Source of the DNA: DATCMH01 sp036563505
GTDB lineage: Bacteria > Pseudomonadota > Alphaproteobacteria > Rhizobiales > Beijerinckiaceae
Direction: 5' to 3'
NCBI GenBank assembly: GCA_036563505.1
Contig: DATCMH010000023.1
Coordinates: 1 to 55,264, forward strand
DNA: 55,264 nucleotides
The position numbers and the translations under genes were made by a program. The notes under the pieces were generated by a model. The model did no database searches, was not told the origin of the DNA, and saw nothing but the letters and a program-made list of their open reading frames with translations. Below, in pieces: positions 1-9,204 of the stretch. The stretch's first letter is position 1, and each line of letters opens with the position of its first letter.

Positions 1-186
1 GTAGTGCAACGCCACCGTGAGCTCGACCACACCGAGACCGGCGCCTAAGTGCCCGCCCGTCACCGACACCGCGTCGATCGTCTCAGACCGAAGCTCGTCA
101 GCGAGCTGAGACAACTGCGATACGTCAAGACGACGAAGGTCCTCAGGAAGGCGGATCTGGTCGAGAAGAGGGGTGTCGACGGCCAA
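1..186 (-). CDS. dxs: 1-deoxy-D-xylulose-5-phosphate synthase, N-terminal fragment
   Basis: DXS condenses pyruvate and glyceraldehyde 3-phosphate with thiamine diphosphate, the first step of the non-mevalonate isoprenoid pathway in the cytoplasm. Translating the minus strand gives 62 residues with the family N-terminal pattern TPLLDQIRLPEDLRRL, then SVTGGHLGAGLGVVELT, a strongly conserved DXS segment. The gene runs off the left edge, so about a tenth of the protein is present. An in-frame TGA at 192-190 leaves TTG (186-184) as the only initiator that keeps the conserved TPLLD start; GGAG lies about nine bases before it. It is downstream of xseB and a pirin gene on the same strand; xseB-dxs linkage is common in alphaproteobacteria. 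Confidence 0.9.
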   Translation of the reverse strand, partial: MAVDTPLLDQIRLPEDLRRLDVSQLSQLADELRSETIDAVSVTGGHLGAGLGVVELTVALHY

Positions 187-289
187 AGCTCACACTCCGC
201 GAGGCGCCGCGCTCGGTGGTCGCGCCGGCGAGATCATGAACCGGACATAGAGTCTCGGCTTCGCAGGGTCAAAGCGGCAGGTCGTCCGA

Positions 290-1210
290 TCATCGCTCCG
301 GCAGGGGGATGAACTCGCTCTCGCCCGGCACGGTGTCGAAGCGCGCGGCTGTCCAGTCGGCCTTGGCTTGCTCGATGCGCTCGCGCCGGGACGAGACGAA
401 GTTCCACCAGATGTGACGCGGCCCGTCCATGGGATCGCCGCCGAGCAGCATGAAGCGCGCGGGCGTGAGCGCGCGCACCGTGATCCGGTCACCTGGCTTG
501 AACACGAGAAGCTGGCCCGGCCCGAAGCGGTCGCCTGCGATCTCGATGGTGCCGGACACGGTGTAGAGGCCGCGCTCCTCGTAAGTCGCGTCGAACGGCA
601 GGCTCGCGCCGGCCCCGAGCTCGGCATCGGCGTAGATCATCGCCATGGGCGTCGCGACAGGCGAGCGTTGACCATAGGCCTCGCCCGCGATGAGGCGCAG
701 GCTCACGCCCTCGCCCCCGATCACCGGCAGGCTCTCCTTGGCGTAGTGGGTGAAGGCCGGGTCGCTCTCCTCGTGGGAGCGCGGCAGGGCGACCCAGGCC
801 TGGATGCCAAACAGCTTGCCCTCGCCCTTGGCCCGCGCTTCCTGTCCGGTGCGCTCGGAATGCACGATGCCCTTGCCCGCGCTCATCAGGTTCAGGGCCC
901 CGGGCCGGATCGGGATGTCGGTGCCGAGGGAATCCTTGTGCATCACCTCGCCGTCGAAGAGGTAGGTCACGGTGGCCAGCCCGATATGGGGGTGGGGGCG
1001 CACGTCCATGCCGGTGCCGAGCAGGAACTCGGCCGGGCCCATCTGGTCCCAGAAGATGAAGGGGCCCACCATCTGGCGCCGCGCGGAGGGCAAAGCGCGG
1101 CGCACCTCGAAGCCGCCCAGATCCCGCGCGCGGGGGATGATCACCGTCTCGATCGCGTCACAGGCGAAACGATCGCCGGGCGCGGGATCGTCGGCGGGGT
1201 GATGGCTCAT
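290..1210 (-). CDS. pirin family protein
   Basis: This is a 306-residue bicupin of the pirin family, whose members bind iron; some bacterial ones are quercetin 2,3-dioxygenases and others modulate enzymes by binding. The metal site is complete: HPHIG supplies His73 and His75, and IVHSE supplies His117 and Glu119, matching the His-His-His-Glu set of characterised pirins. The C-terminal pirin domain (around residues 190-300) includes FGPGQLLVFKPGD. The start ATG is 30 bases after the xseB stop, so the two are probably co-transcribed, with dxs 103 bases downstream. The substrate cannot be deduced from sequence; quercetinase activity is possible but unproven. Confidence 0.9.
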   Translation of the reverse strand: MSHHPADDPAPGDRFACDAIETVIIPRARDLGGFEVRRALPSARRQMVGPFIFWDQMGPAEFLLGTGMDVRPHPHIGLATVTYLFDGEVMHKDSLGTDIPIRPGALNLMSAGKGIVHSERTGQEARAKGEGKLFGIQAWVALPRSHEESDPAFTHYAKESLPVIGGEGVSLRLIAGEAYGQRSPVATPMAMIYADAELGAGASLPFDATYEERGLYTVSGTIEIAGDRFGPGQLLVFKPGDRITVRALTPARFMLLGGDPMDGPRHIWWNFVSSRRERIEQAKADWTAARFDTVPGESEFIPLPER

Positions 1211-1240
1211 GGCGGGCTCCGTCGGTGTCGGGCCGAAAGC

Positions 1241-1498
1241 CTACTCCCGCTCGTCGAAGGGGGCCACCCCGGCGGGTGCCCCATCGGGACCGACGGTGAT
1301 CGTCTCGATGCGGGCCTCGGCGCGCTTCAGGAGCGCGTCGCAATGGCGCTTCAAGGCCTCGCCGCGCTCGTAGATCGCGATCGACTCCTCGAGCGCCACG
1401 TCGCCGCGCTCGAGCCGGCGCACGATGTCCTCGAGTTCGGCGAGCGCCTTCTCGAAGGGCAGGTCGGCGAGGTCGGAAGCGGCAGGAGAGGAACTCAT
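1241..1498 (-). CDS. xseB: exodeoxyribonuclease VII small subunit
   Basis: The 85-residue product is XseB, the helical small subunit that binds XseA to form exonuclease VII, which degrades single-stranded DNA from both ends. The signature LPFEKALAELEDIVRRLERG followed by LEESIAIYERGEAL is typical. An upstream in-frame extension exists, but the ATG at 1498 gives the usual family length and has a GAGAGGA-like ribosome site (aggagagg on the plus strand lies inside the gene, so the site is weak). The catalytic xseA gene is not in the window, as is usual in this group. The gene lies between the DUF2339 gene and pirin on the same strand. Confidence 0.93.
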   Translation of the reverse strand: MSSSPAASDLADLPFEKALAELEDIVRRLERGDVALEESIAIYERGEALKRHCDALLKRAEARIETITVGPDGAPAGVAPFDERE

Positions 1499-1571
1499 CG
1501 GGGTCTCGGTCAGCGGCGGCCGCCCGGTTATGGGAGCCGGGCGCGGCGCTGGCAAGATCGCCGAACCCGCG

Positions 1572-4322
1572 TCACGGCGCCGGGGCCGGCGCATCCGGCG
1601 GCACCACCGGCGCGCTGCGGGCCAAGAGCTTCTGGTAGGCGAGGCCGATGCCCATGAGCACGAGGCCGAGGCCGATGAAGGAGAGGGCGCGCATCACCCC
1701 TTCGAGGCTCGCCAGATCGACGAGGAAGACCTTGGCTACCGCGAGGAGGATGTATGCGGCCGAGATGAGGCGCGCCCGGCGCAGGTTCCACACGAGGCCG
1801 ATGGCCAGCAGCAGGATGCCGATGGCGAGGAGCGCGAGCGAATAGGCCCACTGTTCCCCCTGCCCCGTGACAAGGTCGAGATCCACCAGGGGCCCCTGGA
1901 ACACGCGTCTGATGGCGAGCACGGTGTAGAGGAATTGGAGCGCTCCGGCGAGCAGCGCCGCCGCCTGCACGAAGACCGGCGGCCGGGTCCGCCGCGCGAC
2001 GAGGGCAAGGGCCGCGGCCACGAGAGCCGGCAGGAGATAGGCCGGGATCAGGGAATTGAAGATCGCGCCGCCGAGGATCGGCTCGCCCGTGAGCAGCGGG
2101 TTTTGGGCCAGCGCCAGCCCGAAGCCCGCGACGAGGAGGCCCAAGAGCCCGAAGATCAGCGAGGCCGTCTTGTAGACCGGATCGGGCTTCGCCGCGTCGC
2201 TGCGCACCATCACGAGGGAGAAGACGAGGCCTGCGGTGGCGAGCAACCCCATCTCGAGGTGGCTCGAGGTCTCGGCGAAGGGGTCGCCGCCCTGCAGCGC
2301 GTGGCGGATCTCGAAGGTGACGAAGAAGGCCGCAAACGCCAGGCCGAGGCTCTCGACGAAGCGGACCACCCGGTCGCGGCCGGAACGCTCGAGGAGGCGC
2401 GCGGCGGCGAGGAAGCAAGCCGCTGGGACGCCATAGCCCCAGAGCAGCCAGTTCAGGATCGGCGTCCGCCCCGGGTCGCCGCCGACGATGGTCGGGTCAT
2501 AGGCCAGGCGCGCCGCGACGATGAGGCCGAGGGCGCCGACGACACTGCGCAGGATTGGGAGCCCTGAGCGCTCCGCCACCCAGGCCGTGCCGAGCGCCGA
2601 CAGTGCGAAGGCGACGGTGAGCATGCCCTTATCGAGGGCGAAGGTGAGGCCAAGCGCCAGCGCCGCCACCGCGCCGGCCGCCGTGGCGCCGGTCGCGAGG
2701 CGCACCCCGTCGAGCCCATCTATATCGCGGCGGCGCAGCTGGCCGGCCGCCGCCGAGAAGGCGAGGCCGAGGGCTCCGGCCACGAGGGCGAAGGGCAGGC
2801 TGCGGTCGAACTGGGCGACGCGCAGGTAGCTCAAGGTGAGGATGGCGAGCGGCGCGAGCACCGCCGCGCCGACGTGCCAGGCGGCGAGCGGAAGCGGGAG
2901 CGCCCGCCCCTGGACCGCGCGCCAGAGATTCGCCGCGAAGGCGAGGAGACCGAAGCCTGCCGCGACGGTGAGGAACGTCGTCACGGCCTGCGGCCGCTGC
3001 ATCGGGTTGAGATCGTCGGGGATGATGGTGAGCGGCTCGGCCAAGGCCTCGCGCGCCACGGGCCAGACCGCGAGAACGGCGAGACTCAGTGCGGCCGACC
3101 AGCCGGCCGCCGGAGCGACCGCGGGAAAGCGGAGGCCGAGGCCGAGGAGCAGGACCACCATCAGGCCGGCGGCGAGGGGCTGCCCGGTCCAGTCATCGGT
3201 GGCGGCGAGCGCGGCGATGGCGGCGAAGCCGGCCAGCACCAGGCTGGCGAGCGGATCGAGGGTTGCTTCCCCGTCCCGCGTGCGCCGGTGCGGGTCGGCG
3301 ACGAGGAAGACGGCAACGAGGAGCGCCTGAAGGCCGACGTGGACGTGGCGGGCCAGCGCATGATCGGCCCCGAAGGAGAAGATCATGACGACGGCCCAGA
3401 GCAGCGCGCCGGCGGCGCCCGCCACCGCGAGCCAGCGCCAGAGGCGCAGGCGCGCCACGGCGTAAGCCGAGAGCACCACGAAGCCGAGGTAGAGCACGAG
3501 GGGCCAGAGCTGGGGCTTGGCGCTCGAGACGAGGAGCGGGCTGCCCAGGGCCGCGACGAGGCCCAGCGCGGCGAGCGCCGGCCCGTGGAGCGCCGAGGCG
3601 AAGAGGGTGACGAGCGAGATCGCGCCGAGGAGCAGAAAGGCCGCGGCCGGCGGCAGCATGTCGTAGAGGGCATAGGCCGCGTAGGCCGTGGCGAAGGCGG
3701 TCGAGGTGCCCGCCGCCGTAACCATGGCCGGGATCGGCACGAAGCCGGCTTCCGTGCCTTCGCCGGCCGGCGCGCGGCGGCGCAGCCATTCGCCGCCGGC
3801 GACGAGGGCGAGGGCGAAGAAGGCGCCGGCGGCGACCCGGGCGGCCGGGCCGAAGAAGCCCTGCTCGATGGAATAGCGCACCAGGAAGAGGCCGCCCAAG
3901 GCCAGCGCCAAGCCGCCGACCCAGACGGCCCACTGGGTGCCGAGCGTCTCCTCGAGCCCCGGGCGGGGCGCGGCCGGTTCGGGAATCGATGGAACGAGGG
4001 GCGGAGGGGACGGGGGCTGCCCGAACGGCTCGGCGGCGGGCTCGCTCGGCTGCGAAACGGGTTCCGGCACGGGGGCGGTCGCTCCGGGCGGCGGGGCGGC
4101 CGCGTCGCGGGCCGCTTGCACCCAGGGCGGCACGATCGGTTCACGGACCGCCGCCGGCACGAAGCTCGGGCGGCCGAGATCGGCCTCGAGCTGGGCGAGG
4201 CGCTGCTCCAGCACGTCGACACGACGGCGCTGCTGCACCGCGATGGCGAAACCGCCGATGGCGCAGAACGGGATGGCCAAGCCCAGGAGGACGAGCAGCA
4301 GGAATTCCACGAGACGCCTCAA
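1572..4322 (-). CDS. DUF2339 family large polytopic membrane protein
   Basis: This 916-residue protein starts with a hydrophobic segment (about residues 4-27), a short coiled-coil-like stretch VDVLEQRLAQLEADL, a Pro/Ala-rich linker (about 55-125), and then a run of perhaps two dozen hydrophobic helices. The early motif LEETLGTQWAVWVGGLALALG is characteristic of DUF2339. Function is unknown; members are inner-membrane proteins found as single genes in many proteobacteria. The stop is 73 bases before xseB on the same strand, so read-through transcription is possible. A long open frame on the opposite strand (2874-4355) is a GC-driven shadow of this gene. Confidence 0.88.
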   Translation of the reverse strand: MRRLVEFLLLVLLGLAIPFCAIGGFAIAVQQRRRVDVLEQRLAQLEADLGRPSFVPAAVREPIVPPWVQAARDAAAPPPGATAPVPEPVSQPSEPAAEPFGQPPSPPPLVPSIPEPAAPRPGLEETLGTQWAVWVGGLALALGGLFLVRYSIEQGFFGPAARVAAGAFFALALVAGGEWLRRRAPAGEGTEAGFVPIPAMVTAAGTSTAFATAYAAYALYDMLPPAAAFLLLGAISLVTLFASALHGPALAALGLVAALGSPLLVSSAKPQLWPLVLYLGFVVLSAYAVARLRLWRWLAVAGAAGALLWAVVMIFSFGADHALARHVHVGLQALLVAVFLVADPHRRTRDGEATLDPLASLVLAGFAAIAALAATDDWTGQPLAAGLMVVLLLGLGLRFPAVAPAAGWSAALSLAVLAVWPVAREALAEPLTIIPDDLNPMQRPQAVTTFLTVAAGFGLLAFAANLWRAVQGRALPLPLAAWHVGAAVLAPLAILTLSYLRVAQFDRSLPFALVAGALGLAFSAAAGQLRRRDIDGLDGVRLATGATAAGAVAALALGLTFALDKGMLTVAFALSALGTAWVAERSGLPILRSVVGALGLIVAARLAYDPTIVGGDPGRTPILNWLLWGYGVPAACFLAAARLLERSGRDRVVRFVESLGLAFAAFFVTFEIRHALQGGDPFAETSSHLEMGLLATAGLVFSLVMVRSDAAKPDPVYKTASLIFGLLGLLVAGFGLALAQNPLLTGEPILGGAIFNSLIPAYLLPALVAAALALVARRTRPPVFVQAAALLAGALQFLYTVLAIRRVFQGPLVDLDLVTGQGEQWAYSLALLAIGILLLAIGLVWNLRRARLISAAYILLAVAKVFLVDLASLEGVMRALSFIGLGLVLMGIGLAYQKLLARSAPVVPPDAPAPAP

Positions 4323-4406
4323 CGTGACCAGCGCGGATTTTTCCCGCGAGGCTAGGCGTAATCGCGCCCTGCTTCCAGATCGGTGCGCCGGCGCTCGTCG
4401 CGTGTT

Positions 4407-6329
4407 TCAGCCGATCCCGCGCCGCTGCAGCACCTCGCCGATCTCGTCGAGGACGCCCGGATCGTCGATGGTGGCGGGCATGGTCCAGGGTTCGCCGTCG
4501 GCGATCTTCTTCATGGTGCCGCGCAGGATCTTTCCGGACCGCGTCTTGGGAAGGCGCCCGACGGTGAAAGCGAGCTTGAAGGCGGCCACGGGCCCGATGC
4601 GCTCGCGCACCAGCGCCACGAGCTCGGCCTCGATCTCGGAGGGCGAGCGGTCGACGCCGCTTTTGAGCACCGCGAAGCCGCAGGGCACCTCGCCTTTGAG
4701 GGCGTCGCGCACGCCGATCACGGCGCATTCCGCGACCGCCGGGTGGGAGGCCAAAACCTCTTCCATGCCGCCCGTCGAGAGGCGGTGGCCGGCGACGTTG
4801 ATGATGTCGTCGGTGCGCCCCATGACGTAGACGTAGCCGTCCCGGTCGAGATAGCCGGCGTCCGAGGTGTTGTAGTAGCCCGGATAGGTCGTGAGGTAGG
4901 CCTCGCGGAAGCGGTCGTCCGCTTGCCAGAGCGTCGGCAGGCAGCCGGGCGGGAGCGGCAGCTTGATCGCGATCGCCCCCATCGTGTCGGGCGGCAGAGG
5001 CTTGCCGCCCTCATCCAGCACCTCGACGTCGTAGCCCGGCATCGGCACGGTGGGCGAGCCGTGCTTCACCGGCAGGAGCCCTAACCCCATCGGGTCGGCG
5101 ACGATGGGCCAGCCCGTCTCCGTCTGCCACCAATGGTCGATGACGGGCACGCCGAGCTGGTCTTCCGCCCAGCGCACGGTGTCGGGGTCGGCCCGCTCGC
5201 CGGCGAGGAACAGGGCGCGAAAGCGCGAGAGGTCGTGCCGGCGCATGAGCACGCCGTCCGGATCCTCCTTCTTGATGGCGCGGAACGCCGTGGGCGCGGT
5301 GAAAAGCGCCACGGCCCCATGCTCCGCGATGACGCGCCAGAAGGCGCCGGCATCGGGCGTCCCCACGGGCTTGCCCTCGTAGAGGATCGTCGTGCAGCCA
5401 TGGATGAGCGGCGCGTAGACGATGTAGGAATGGCCGACCACCCAGCCGACGTCGGAGGCACACCAGTAGACCTCGCCGGGCGCGACGCCGTAGAGGTTCG
5501 GCATCGACCAGGCGAGCGCCACCATGTAGCCGCCGGTGTCGCGCACGACGCCCTTCGGCCGTCCCGTCGTGCCCGACGTGTAGAGGATGTAGAGCGGGTC
5601 GGTGGCGGCAACCGGCACACACGGGGCGCTGCGGCCGGCCGCTCTCGCCTCAGCGACAAGGGAGGTCCAGTCCCGGTCGCGGCCCTCGACGAGGGCGGCT
5701 TCCTTCTGCGGCCTTTGCAAGATCACGCAGGCGTCCGGCTTATGGGCGCTCAAGGAAATCGCCTCGTCGAGGAGCGGCTTGTAGGCCACCACCCGGTTCG
5801 GCTCGAGGCCGCAGGAAGCGGAGAGGATGACTTTCGGCGCCGCGTCTTCGATGCGCTGCGCCAGCTCGCGTGCCGCGAAGCCGCCGAAGACCACCGAGTG
5901 CACCGCGCCGATGCGGGCGCAGGCCAGCATGGCGATGACGGCCTCGGGCACCATCGGCATGTAGAGGATGACGCGGTCGCCCTTGTCCACGCCGAGATCC
6001 TGGAGCACGGCCGCGAGCGTCGCGACCTCGTCCGTCAGCTCGGCATAGGTGAAGCGCCGCACCGTGCCGGCGACGGGGGAATCGTAGATCAGGGCCGTCT
6101 GCTCGGCCCGGCCCGCCGCGACGTGGCGGTCGAGGGCGTTATGGCAGATGTTGCACTGCGCCCCGACGAACCAGCGGCCGTAGACGCCGGCTTGCGGGTC
6201 GAACACCTTGTCGGCCGGCTTGGCCCAGTCCAGCGCCCGCGCGGCCTCGCCCCAGAAGCGTTCGGGGTCGGCGCGCCAGGCGCCGTAAACCTCGGCGTAG
6301 CGGCTGGCCGATCCCGTTCCCGTTGCCAT
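4407..6329 (-). CDS. prpE: propionyl-CoA synthetase (AMP-forming)
   Basis: The 640-residue acyl-CoA synthetase belongs to the ANL superfamily. It activates propionate (and probably acetate less well) to the CoA thioester through an acyl-adenylate. The N-terminal ACAS_N domain (WRADPERFWGEAARALDW) is followed by the AMP-binding P-loop-like motif YTSGTTGRPKGV at 250-261, with the VRDTGGY continuation that separates PrpE from acetyl-CoA synthetase. The C terminus carries LPKTRSGKILRG with the adenylation lysine. The chosen ATG at 6329 has GGGAGGGG six bases upstream; a longer frame to 6368 lacks such a site. No methylcitrate or methylmalonyl genes are nearby. Confidence 0.92.
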   Translation of the reverse strand: MATGTGSASRYAEVYGAWRADPERFWGEAARALDWAKPADKVFDPQAGVYGRWFVGAQCNICHNALDRHVAAGRAEQTALIYDSPVAGTVRRFTYAELTDEVATLAAVLQDLGVDKGDRVILYMPMVPEAVIAMLACARIGAVHSVVFGGFAARELAQRIEDAAPKVILSASCGLEPNRVVAYKPLLDEAISLSAHKPDACVILQRPQKEAALVEGRDRDWTSLVAEARAAGRSAPCVPVAATDPLYILYTSGTTGRPKGVVRDTGGYMVALAWSMPNLYGVAPGEVYWCASDVGWVVGHSYIVYAPLIHGCTTILYEGKPVGTPDAGAFWRVIAEHGAVALFTAPTAFRAIKKEDPDGVLMRRHDLSRFRALFLAGERADPDTVRWAEDQLGVPVIDHWWQTETGWPIVADPMGLGLLPVKHGSPTVPMPGYDVEVLDEGGKPLPPDTMGAIAIKLPLPPGCLPTLWQADDRFREAYLTTYPGYYNTSDAGYLDRDGYVYVMGRTDDIINVAGHRLSTGGMEEVLASHPAVAECAVIGVRDALKGEVPCGFAVLKSGVDRSPSEIEAELVALVRERIGPVAAFKLAFTVGRLPKTRSGKILRGTMKKIADGEPWTMPATIDDPGVLDEIGEVLQRRGIG

Positions 6330-6448
6330 GGCGACCCCTCCCGGCGCGTTCTCTCGTCTTGGCCGCATGAGACACGCGGCCGCCGTGAGGGTGCAAGAGC
6401 GTCGAAGGCCGCGAGCCCACCATTTCAGGCAAAGGAAACGACGAGGAC

Positions 6449-6742
6449 CTACTGCGGGGCCGCAATCGGCACCGCCCCGCCCCCTCCCCCATTGCCCATG
6501 ACGTTGGCCCGAACCTCGTAGCGCTCGATGGCGTCGGCGACGCGGCGCCCGCTCGTCGGGATGCGAGTGTCGGCGGAGGCCGGCGGCCAGGGGTCGATAA
6601 CGTGGATCGCCTTGTTGTAGGCGACGGCGTCGCCGGCGCTCCAGGCGATCGTGTCCTTGCGGGCGACGTAGTCGTTGCAGGCGCCGAGGGCGGCGATGGC
6701 GCCGAGCGCCGCGAGGCGGAGTGGTTTAGCGGACCACGACAT
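6449..6742 (-). CDS. small lipoprotein of the cpa pilus locus
   Basis: A 97-residue protein with an N-terminal signal peptide ending in the lipobox LGAC (Cys21), so it is probably a lipoprotein anchored after Lgt/LspA processing. The mature part contains HVIDPWPP and SGRRVADAIERYE, and ends in a Gly-rich tail. It overlaps the 3' end of cpaC by 17 bases and must be co-expressed with it. Small lipoproteins that follow the secretin gene in alphaproteobacterial Flp pilus loci are thought to help secretin assembly or outer-membrane placement (CpaD-like position), but this one is much shorter than CpaD. Role is inferred from position. Confidence 0.75.
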   Translation of the reverse strand: MSWSAKPLRLAALGAIAALGACNDYVARKDTIAWSAGDAVAYNKAIHVIDPWPPASADTRIPTSGRRVADAIERYEVRANVMGNGGGGGAVPIAAPQ

Positions 6743-8240
6743 CGGTGGCTCCCTTGCGCGTATCGAGGATGTGGCCCGGGGTCATCACCGGCCGGGTGCC
6801 GCTCGCCTTGGCACTCGCGACGGGGATTTCCTGGCGCCCGACCAGGAATTGGTCGAGGTCGTTGCCGGGCAGGGTGTTGTCGAGAGGCGTGCGCAGCCGC
6901 TCGCCGGGGCGCGACGGGCGCACGAGGCGGGGCGTCACGATGATGGCGAGGTCCGTCTCCTTGCGCTCGAAGGAGGTGGAGCGGAACAAGGTGCCGAGGA
7001 TCGGCACGTCGCCAAGCCAGGGCAATTGCTGCTGCACCTCCTGGTTCACGCTCTGGAGGAGCCCCGCGATCATGAAGCTCTGGCCGTCGCGCAACTCCAC
7101 CACGGTCGAGGCCCGGCGCACGTTGAGCGCCGGGATCGCCACGATGCCGGTGTTGATCGTGTTGGTGAAGTCGAGCTGGCTCACCTCCGGCTCGACGCGC
7201 AGGTTAATGACGCCGTTGGCGAGCACGGTCGGCAGGAAATCCAGGCTCACGCCGAATTTTTTGTAGGTGACGGTAATCGTGTTGGTCGCGCGATCCCCGG
7301 CGACCGGGATCGGGAACTCGCCGCCGGCGAGGAAGCTCGCCTTCTCGCCGGACATGGCAATGAGGTTGGGCTCGGCGAGGCGCCGGGCGAGACCTTTGTC
7401 CTCCAAGGCCTTGATGATGATGTCGGCCTGGACGCCGCTCGAGAGCACGCGCCCGACGAGGGCACCGAAGGGAACGCTGCCGCTGGCCAAGGCCCCGCCC
7501 GCCACGCCGACGAGGTTGAGCCCCGACTTCTTCACGTTGAAGTCGGACGTGTGCAGGCCCGTCGGATCGCGCTTATAGTTCTTGCCCATCCCGTCGAAGC
7601 CGACCCCGAGCTCGCGCCCCGCGTCCCGCGAGGCCTCCACGAAGCGCACCTCGAGCATCACCTGCTGAGGGCTTTTCACCTTCATGTCGTTGAGCACTTC
7701 CGGCCCGTACTGGCGGGCGAGGTTCACGGCGCGGGCGGCCGTGCCACCGTCCTCGACCGTGCCCGAGAGCACGGTGCGCCCGTTGGCCGACCCGACCCGA
7801 GCACCGCTGTCGGGCGCGATCCGGTCGACGTCCGCGGCGAGCTTCGGCGTGTTGTAGCCCACCTCGACCTCGATGAGGCCGACGAGCTGTCGGCCCCCGT
7901 CGTAGATCGACACGTTCGTCGTGCCGAGCTTCTTGCCGAGCACGTACATCGTGCGGTCGGTGAGCGGCATGACGTCGGCGATCTCAGGGTCGCCCACCAC
8001 GAGGTCGACGAAGCCCCGGGTCGTCTGCAGCGTCTGCGACTTGCCCTGCACCACCCGCACGCCGCCGACCTTGTTCTCGCCGATCTCGACGAGGCGGGTC
8101 TGGGCGCGGGCCGGGCTCAAGGCGCCCGCGGCCAGGAGGAGGGTGATGCCGGCAAGCGGCGCGCCCACGGCCAGCGCGAGGCTGGAACGCCCGCCGCGCC
8201 GGCCGGCGCAGCGGAAGCGGTGTTCGGTCTGTCCCCACAT
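6726..8240 (-). CDS. cpaC: Flp pilus secretin CpaC/RcpA
   Basis: This 504-residue protein is the outer-membrane secretin of Flp/Tad-type pili. It has a long basic N terminus and signal sequence ending near ALSPARA, then the pilus-assembly N-terminal domain (VVQGKSQTLQTTRGFVDLVV, about 60-130), a BON-like segment, and the secretin domain (about 290-450) with motifs LAEPNLIAMSGEKASFLAGG and VVELRDGQSFMIAGL. The order cpaB-cpaC-lipoprotein on the minus strand matches the start of a cpa/tad operon. The stop of cpaB is 25 bases upstream. The next genes expected (cpaE, cpaF, tadB, tadC) are missing here; prpE follows instead. Confidence 0.92.
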   Translation of the reverse strand: MWGQTEHRFRCAGRRGGRSSLALAVGAPLAGITLLLAAGALSPARAQTRLVEIGENKVGGVRVVQGKSQTLQTTRGFVDLVVGDPEIADVMPLTDRTMYVLGKKLGTTNVSIYDGGRQLVGLIEVEVGYNTPKLAADVDRIAPDSGARVGSANGRTVLSGTVEDGGTAARAVNLARQYGPEVLNDMKVKSPQQVMLEVRFVEASRDAGRELGVGFDGMGKNYKRDPTGLHTSDFNVKKSGLNLVGVAGGALASGSVPFGALVGRVLSSGVQADIIIKALEDKGLARRLAEPNLIAMSGEKASFLAGGEFPIPVAGDRATNTITVTYKKFGVSLDFLPTVLANGVINLRVEPEVSQLDFTNTINTGIVAIPALNVRRASTVVELRDGQSFMIAGLLQSVNQEVQQQLPWLGDVPILGTLFRSTSFERKETDLAIIVTPRLVRPSRPGERLRTPLDNTLPGNDLDQFLVGRQEIPVASAKASGTRPVMTPGHILDTRKGATDVVVR

Positions 8241-8265
8241 GGTCGTCAGGTCCCGATCTTGTTCG

Positions 8266-9204
8266 TCAGTTGAGGGATTTGCCGCCGGCTGCGGCGGCCT
8301 TGGCGGTCGAGGCCGTGCCGAGCCCGGCGTCGGCGCCCGGCATGACGGGCACGGCGTAGTCCTGGCGCTTCATCCCGCGGGTCACGCCGACCGACGTCGT
8401 GCGGCGGGTCTCCGGCGCCTCGTTCAGGTTCACGAAGGCGGCCGGCGCCTGAGGCCGCGGATCCGCGGTGAGGAGATCTTCCACGCCGACCCGGCGCGTC
8501 GCCTCAAGTTCGGCGACGCCGGCTGAGCGCAGCGTCAGGGAGAGCTGGGCGATGGTGGCGGCGAGCGTCAGCCTCTGCGCATCGTTCGTGCTCACTTCCA
8601 GGGTGACGGCCTTCACCACGGAGGGCCGGTCGAGCTTGTCGTCGGCGGTCTGGTCGGCCGCGAGCACCCGCACGTTCTGGAGCAGCACGTCGGCATAGGC
8701 CTCATTGCGGTCGAGGTTACGCACCATCATCACGTCGACGCGCTCGCCGGGCAGCACGAAGCCGGCGACCCCGTTGACGTCGTTGACCCGCACCGTGACG
8801 GCCTTCATGCCGGGCGCGACCACCGCGGCGAGCGAGGCGCGCTGGCCCGGCCCGGTGATCTTGGGCGCGAGCACCGGCTCGTTCTCCTCGAGGGCGGCGA
8901 GGGCGACGCGGCGGGTCTTGCCGTCGATCACCTCGTCGATGCGGCTGAAGGCGCCCTTCGGAACCGCGTCGCCCGGCCAGGGGATCTCGCGCAGGCTCTG
9001 ACGGGTGACTTCGTCGCCGAAGCGCAAGGGCGCACCGGCGACCACGAGTGTCCGCTTCGGCGCCTCGGCGCGGGGCTGGTGGCTCGCCTGCATCTCGCGC
9101 AGGCGCTGGCTGGCCTGGCGGTCGAGCCAGCGCTGGCCGACGAGGACGGCCCCGATGCCGAAGACCAGGGCGACGGCCAGCATGATGATGGATTTCGAGC
9201 GCAC
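8266..9204 (-). CDS. cpaB: Flp pilus assembly protein CpaB/RcpC
   Basis: A 312-residue inner-membrane-anchored periplasmic protein of Flp pilus assembly. The N terminus has one hydrophobic helix (about residues 6-24), followed by a SAF domain (TLVVAGAPLRFGDEVTRQSL, about 52-115) and the RcpC/CpaB C-terminal domain containing GMKAVTVRVNDVNGVAGFVL and GERVDVMMVR. CpaB is thought to bind peptidoglycan or stabilise the secretin channel. It is first in a three-gene minus-strand unit. The 230-base AT-richer region upstream should hold its promoter, shared divergently with the thermonuclease-fold gene. pilA and cpaA are not next to it. Confidence 0.93.
   Translation of the reverse strand: MRSKSIIMLAVALVFGIGAVLVGQRWLDRQASQRLREMQASHQPRAEAPKRTLVVAGAPLRFGDEVTRQSLREIPWPGDAVPKGAFSRIDEVIDGKTRRVALAALEENEPVLAPKITGPGQRASLAAVVAPGMKAVTVRVNDVNGVAGFVLPGERVDVMMVRNLDRNEAYADVLLQNVRVLAADQTADDKLDRPSVVKAVTLEVSTNDAQRLTLAATIAQLSLTLRSAGVAELEATRRVGVEDLLTADPRPQAPAAFVNLNEAPETRRTTSVGVTRGMKRQDYAVPVMPGADAGLGTASTAKAAAAGGKSLN

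Noticed and set aside
2874..4355. Long plus-strand open frame of 493 codons opposite the DUF2339 gene
   Set aside because: It is highly charged, low-complexity and has no fold-like pattern; it exists because high third-position GC removes stops in shadow frames. The minus-strand gene has clear membrane helices.
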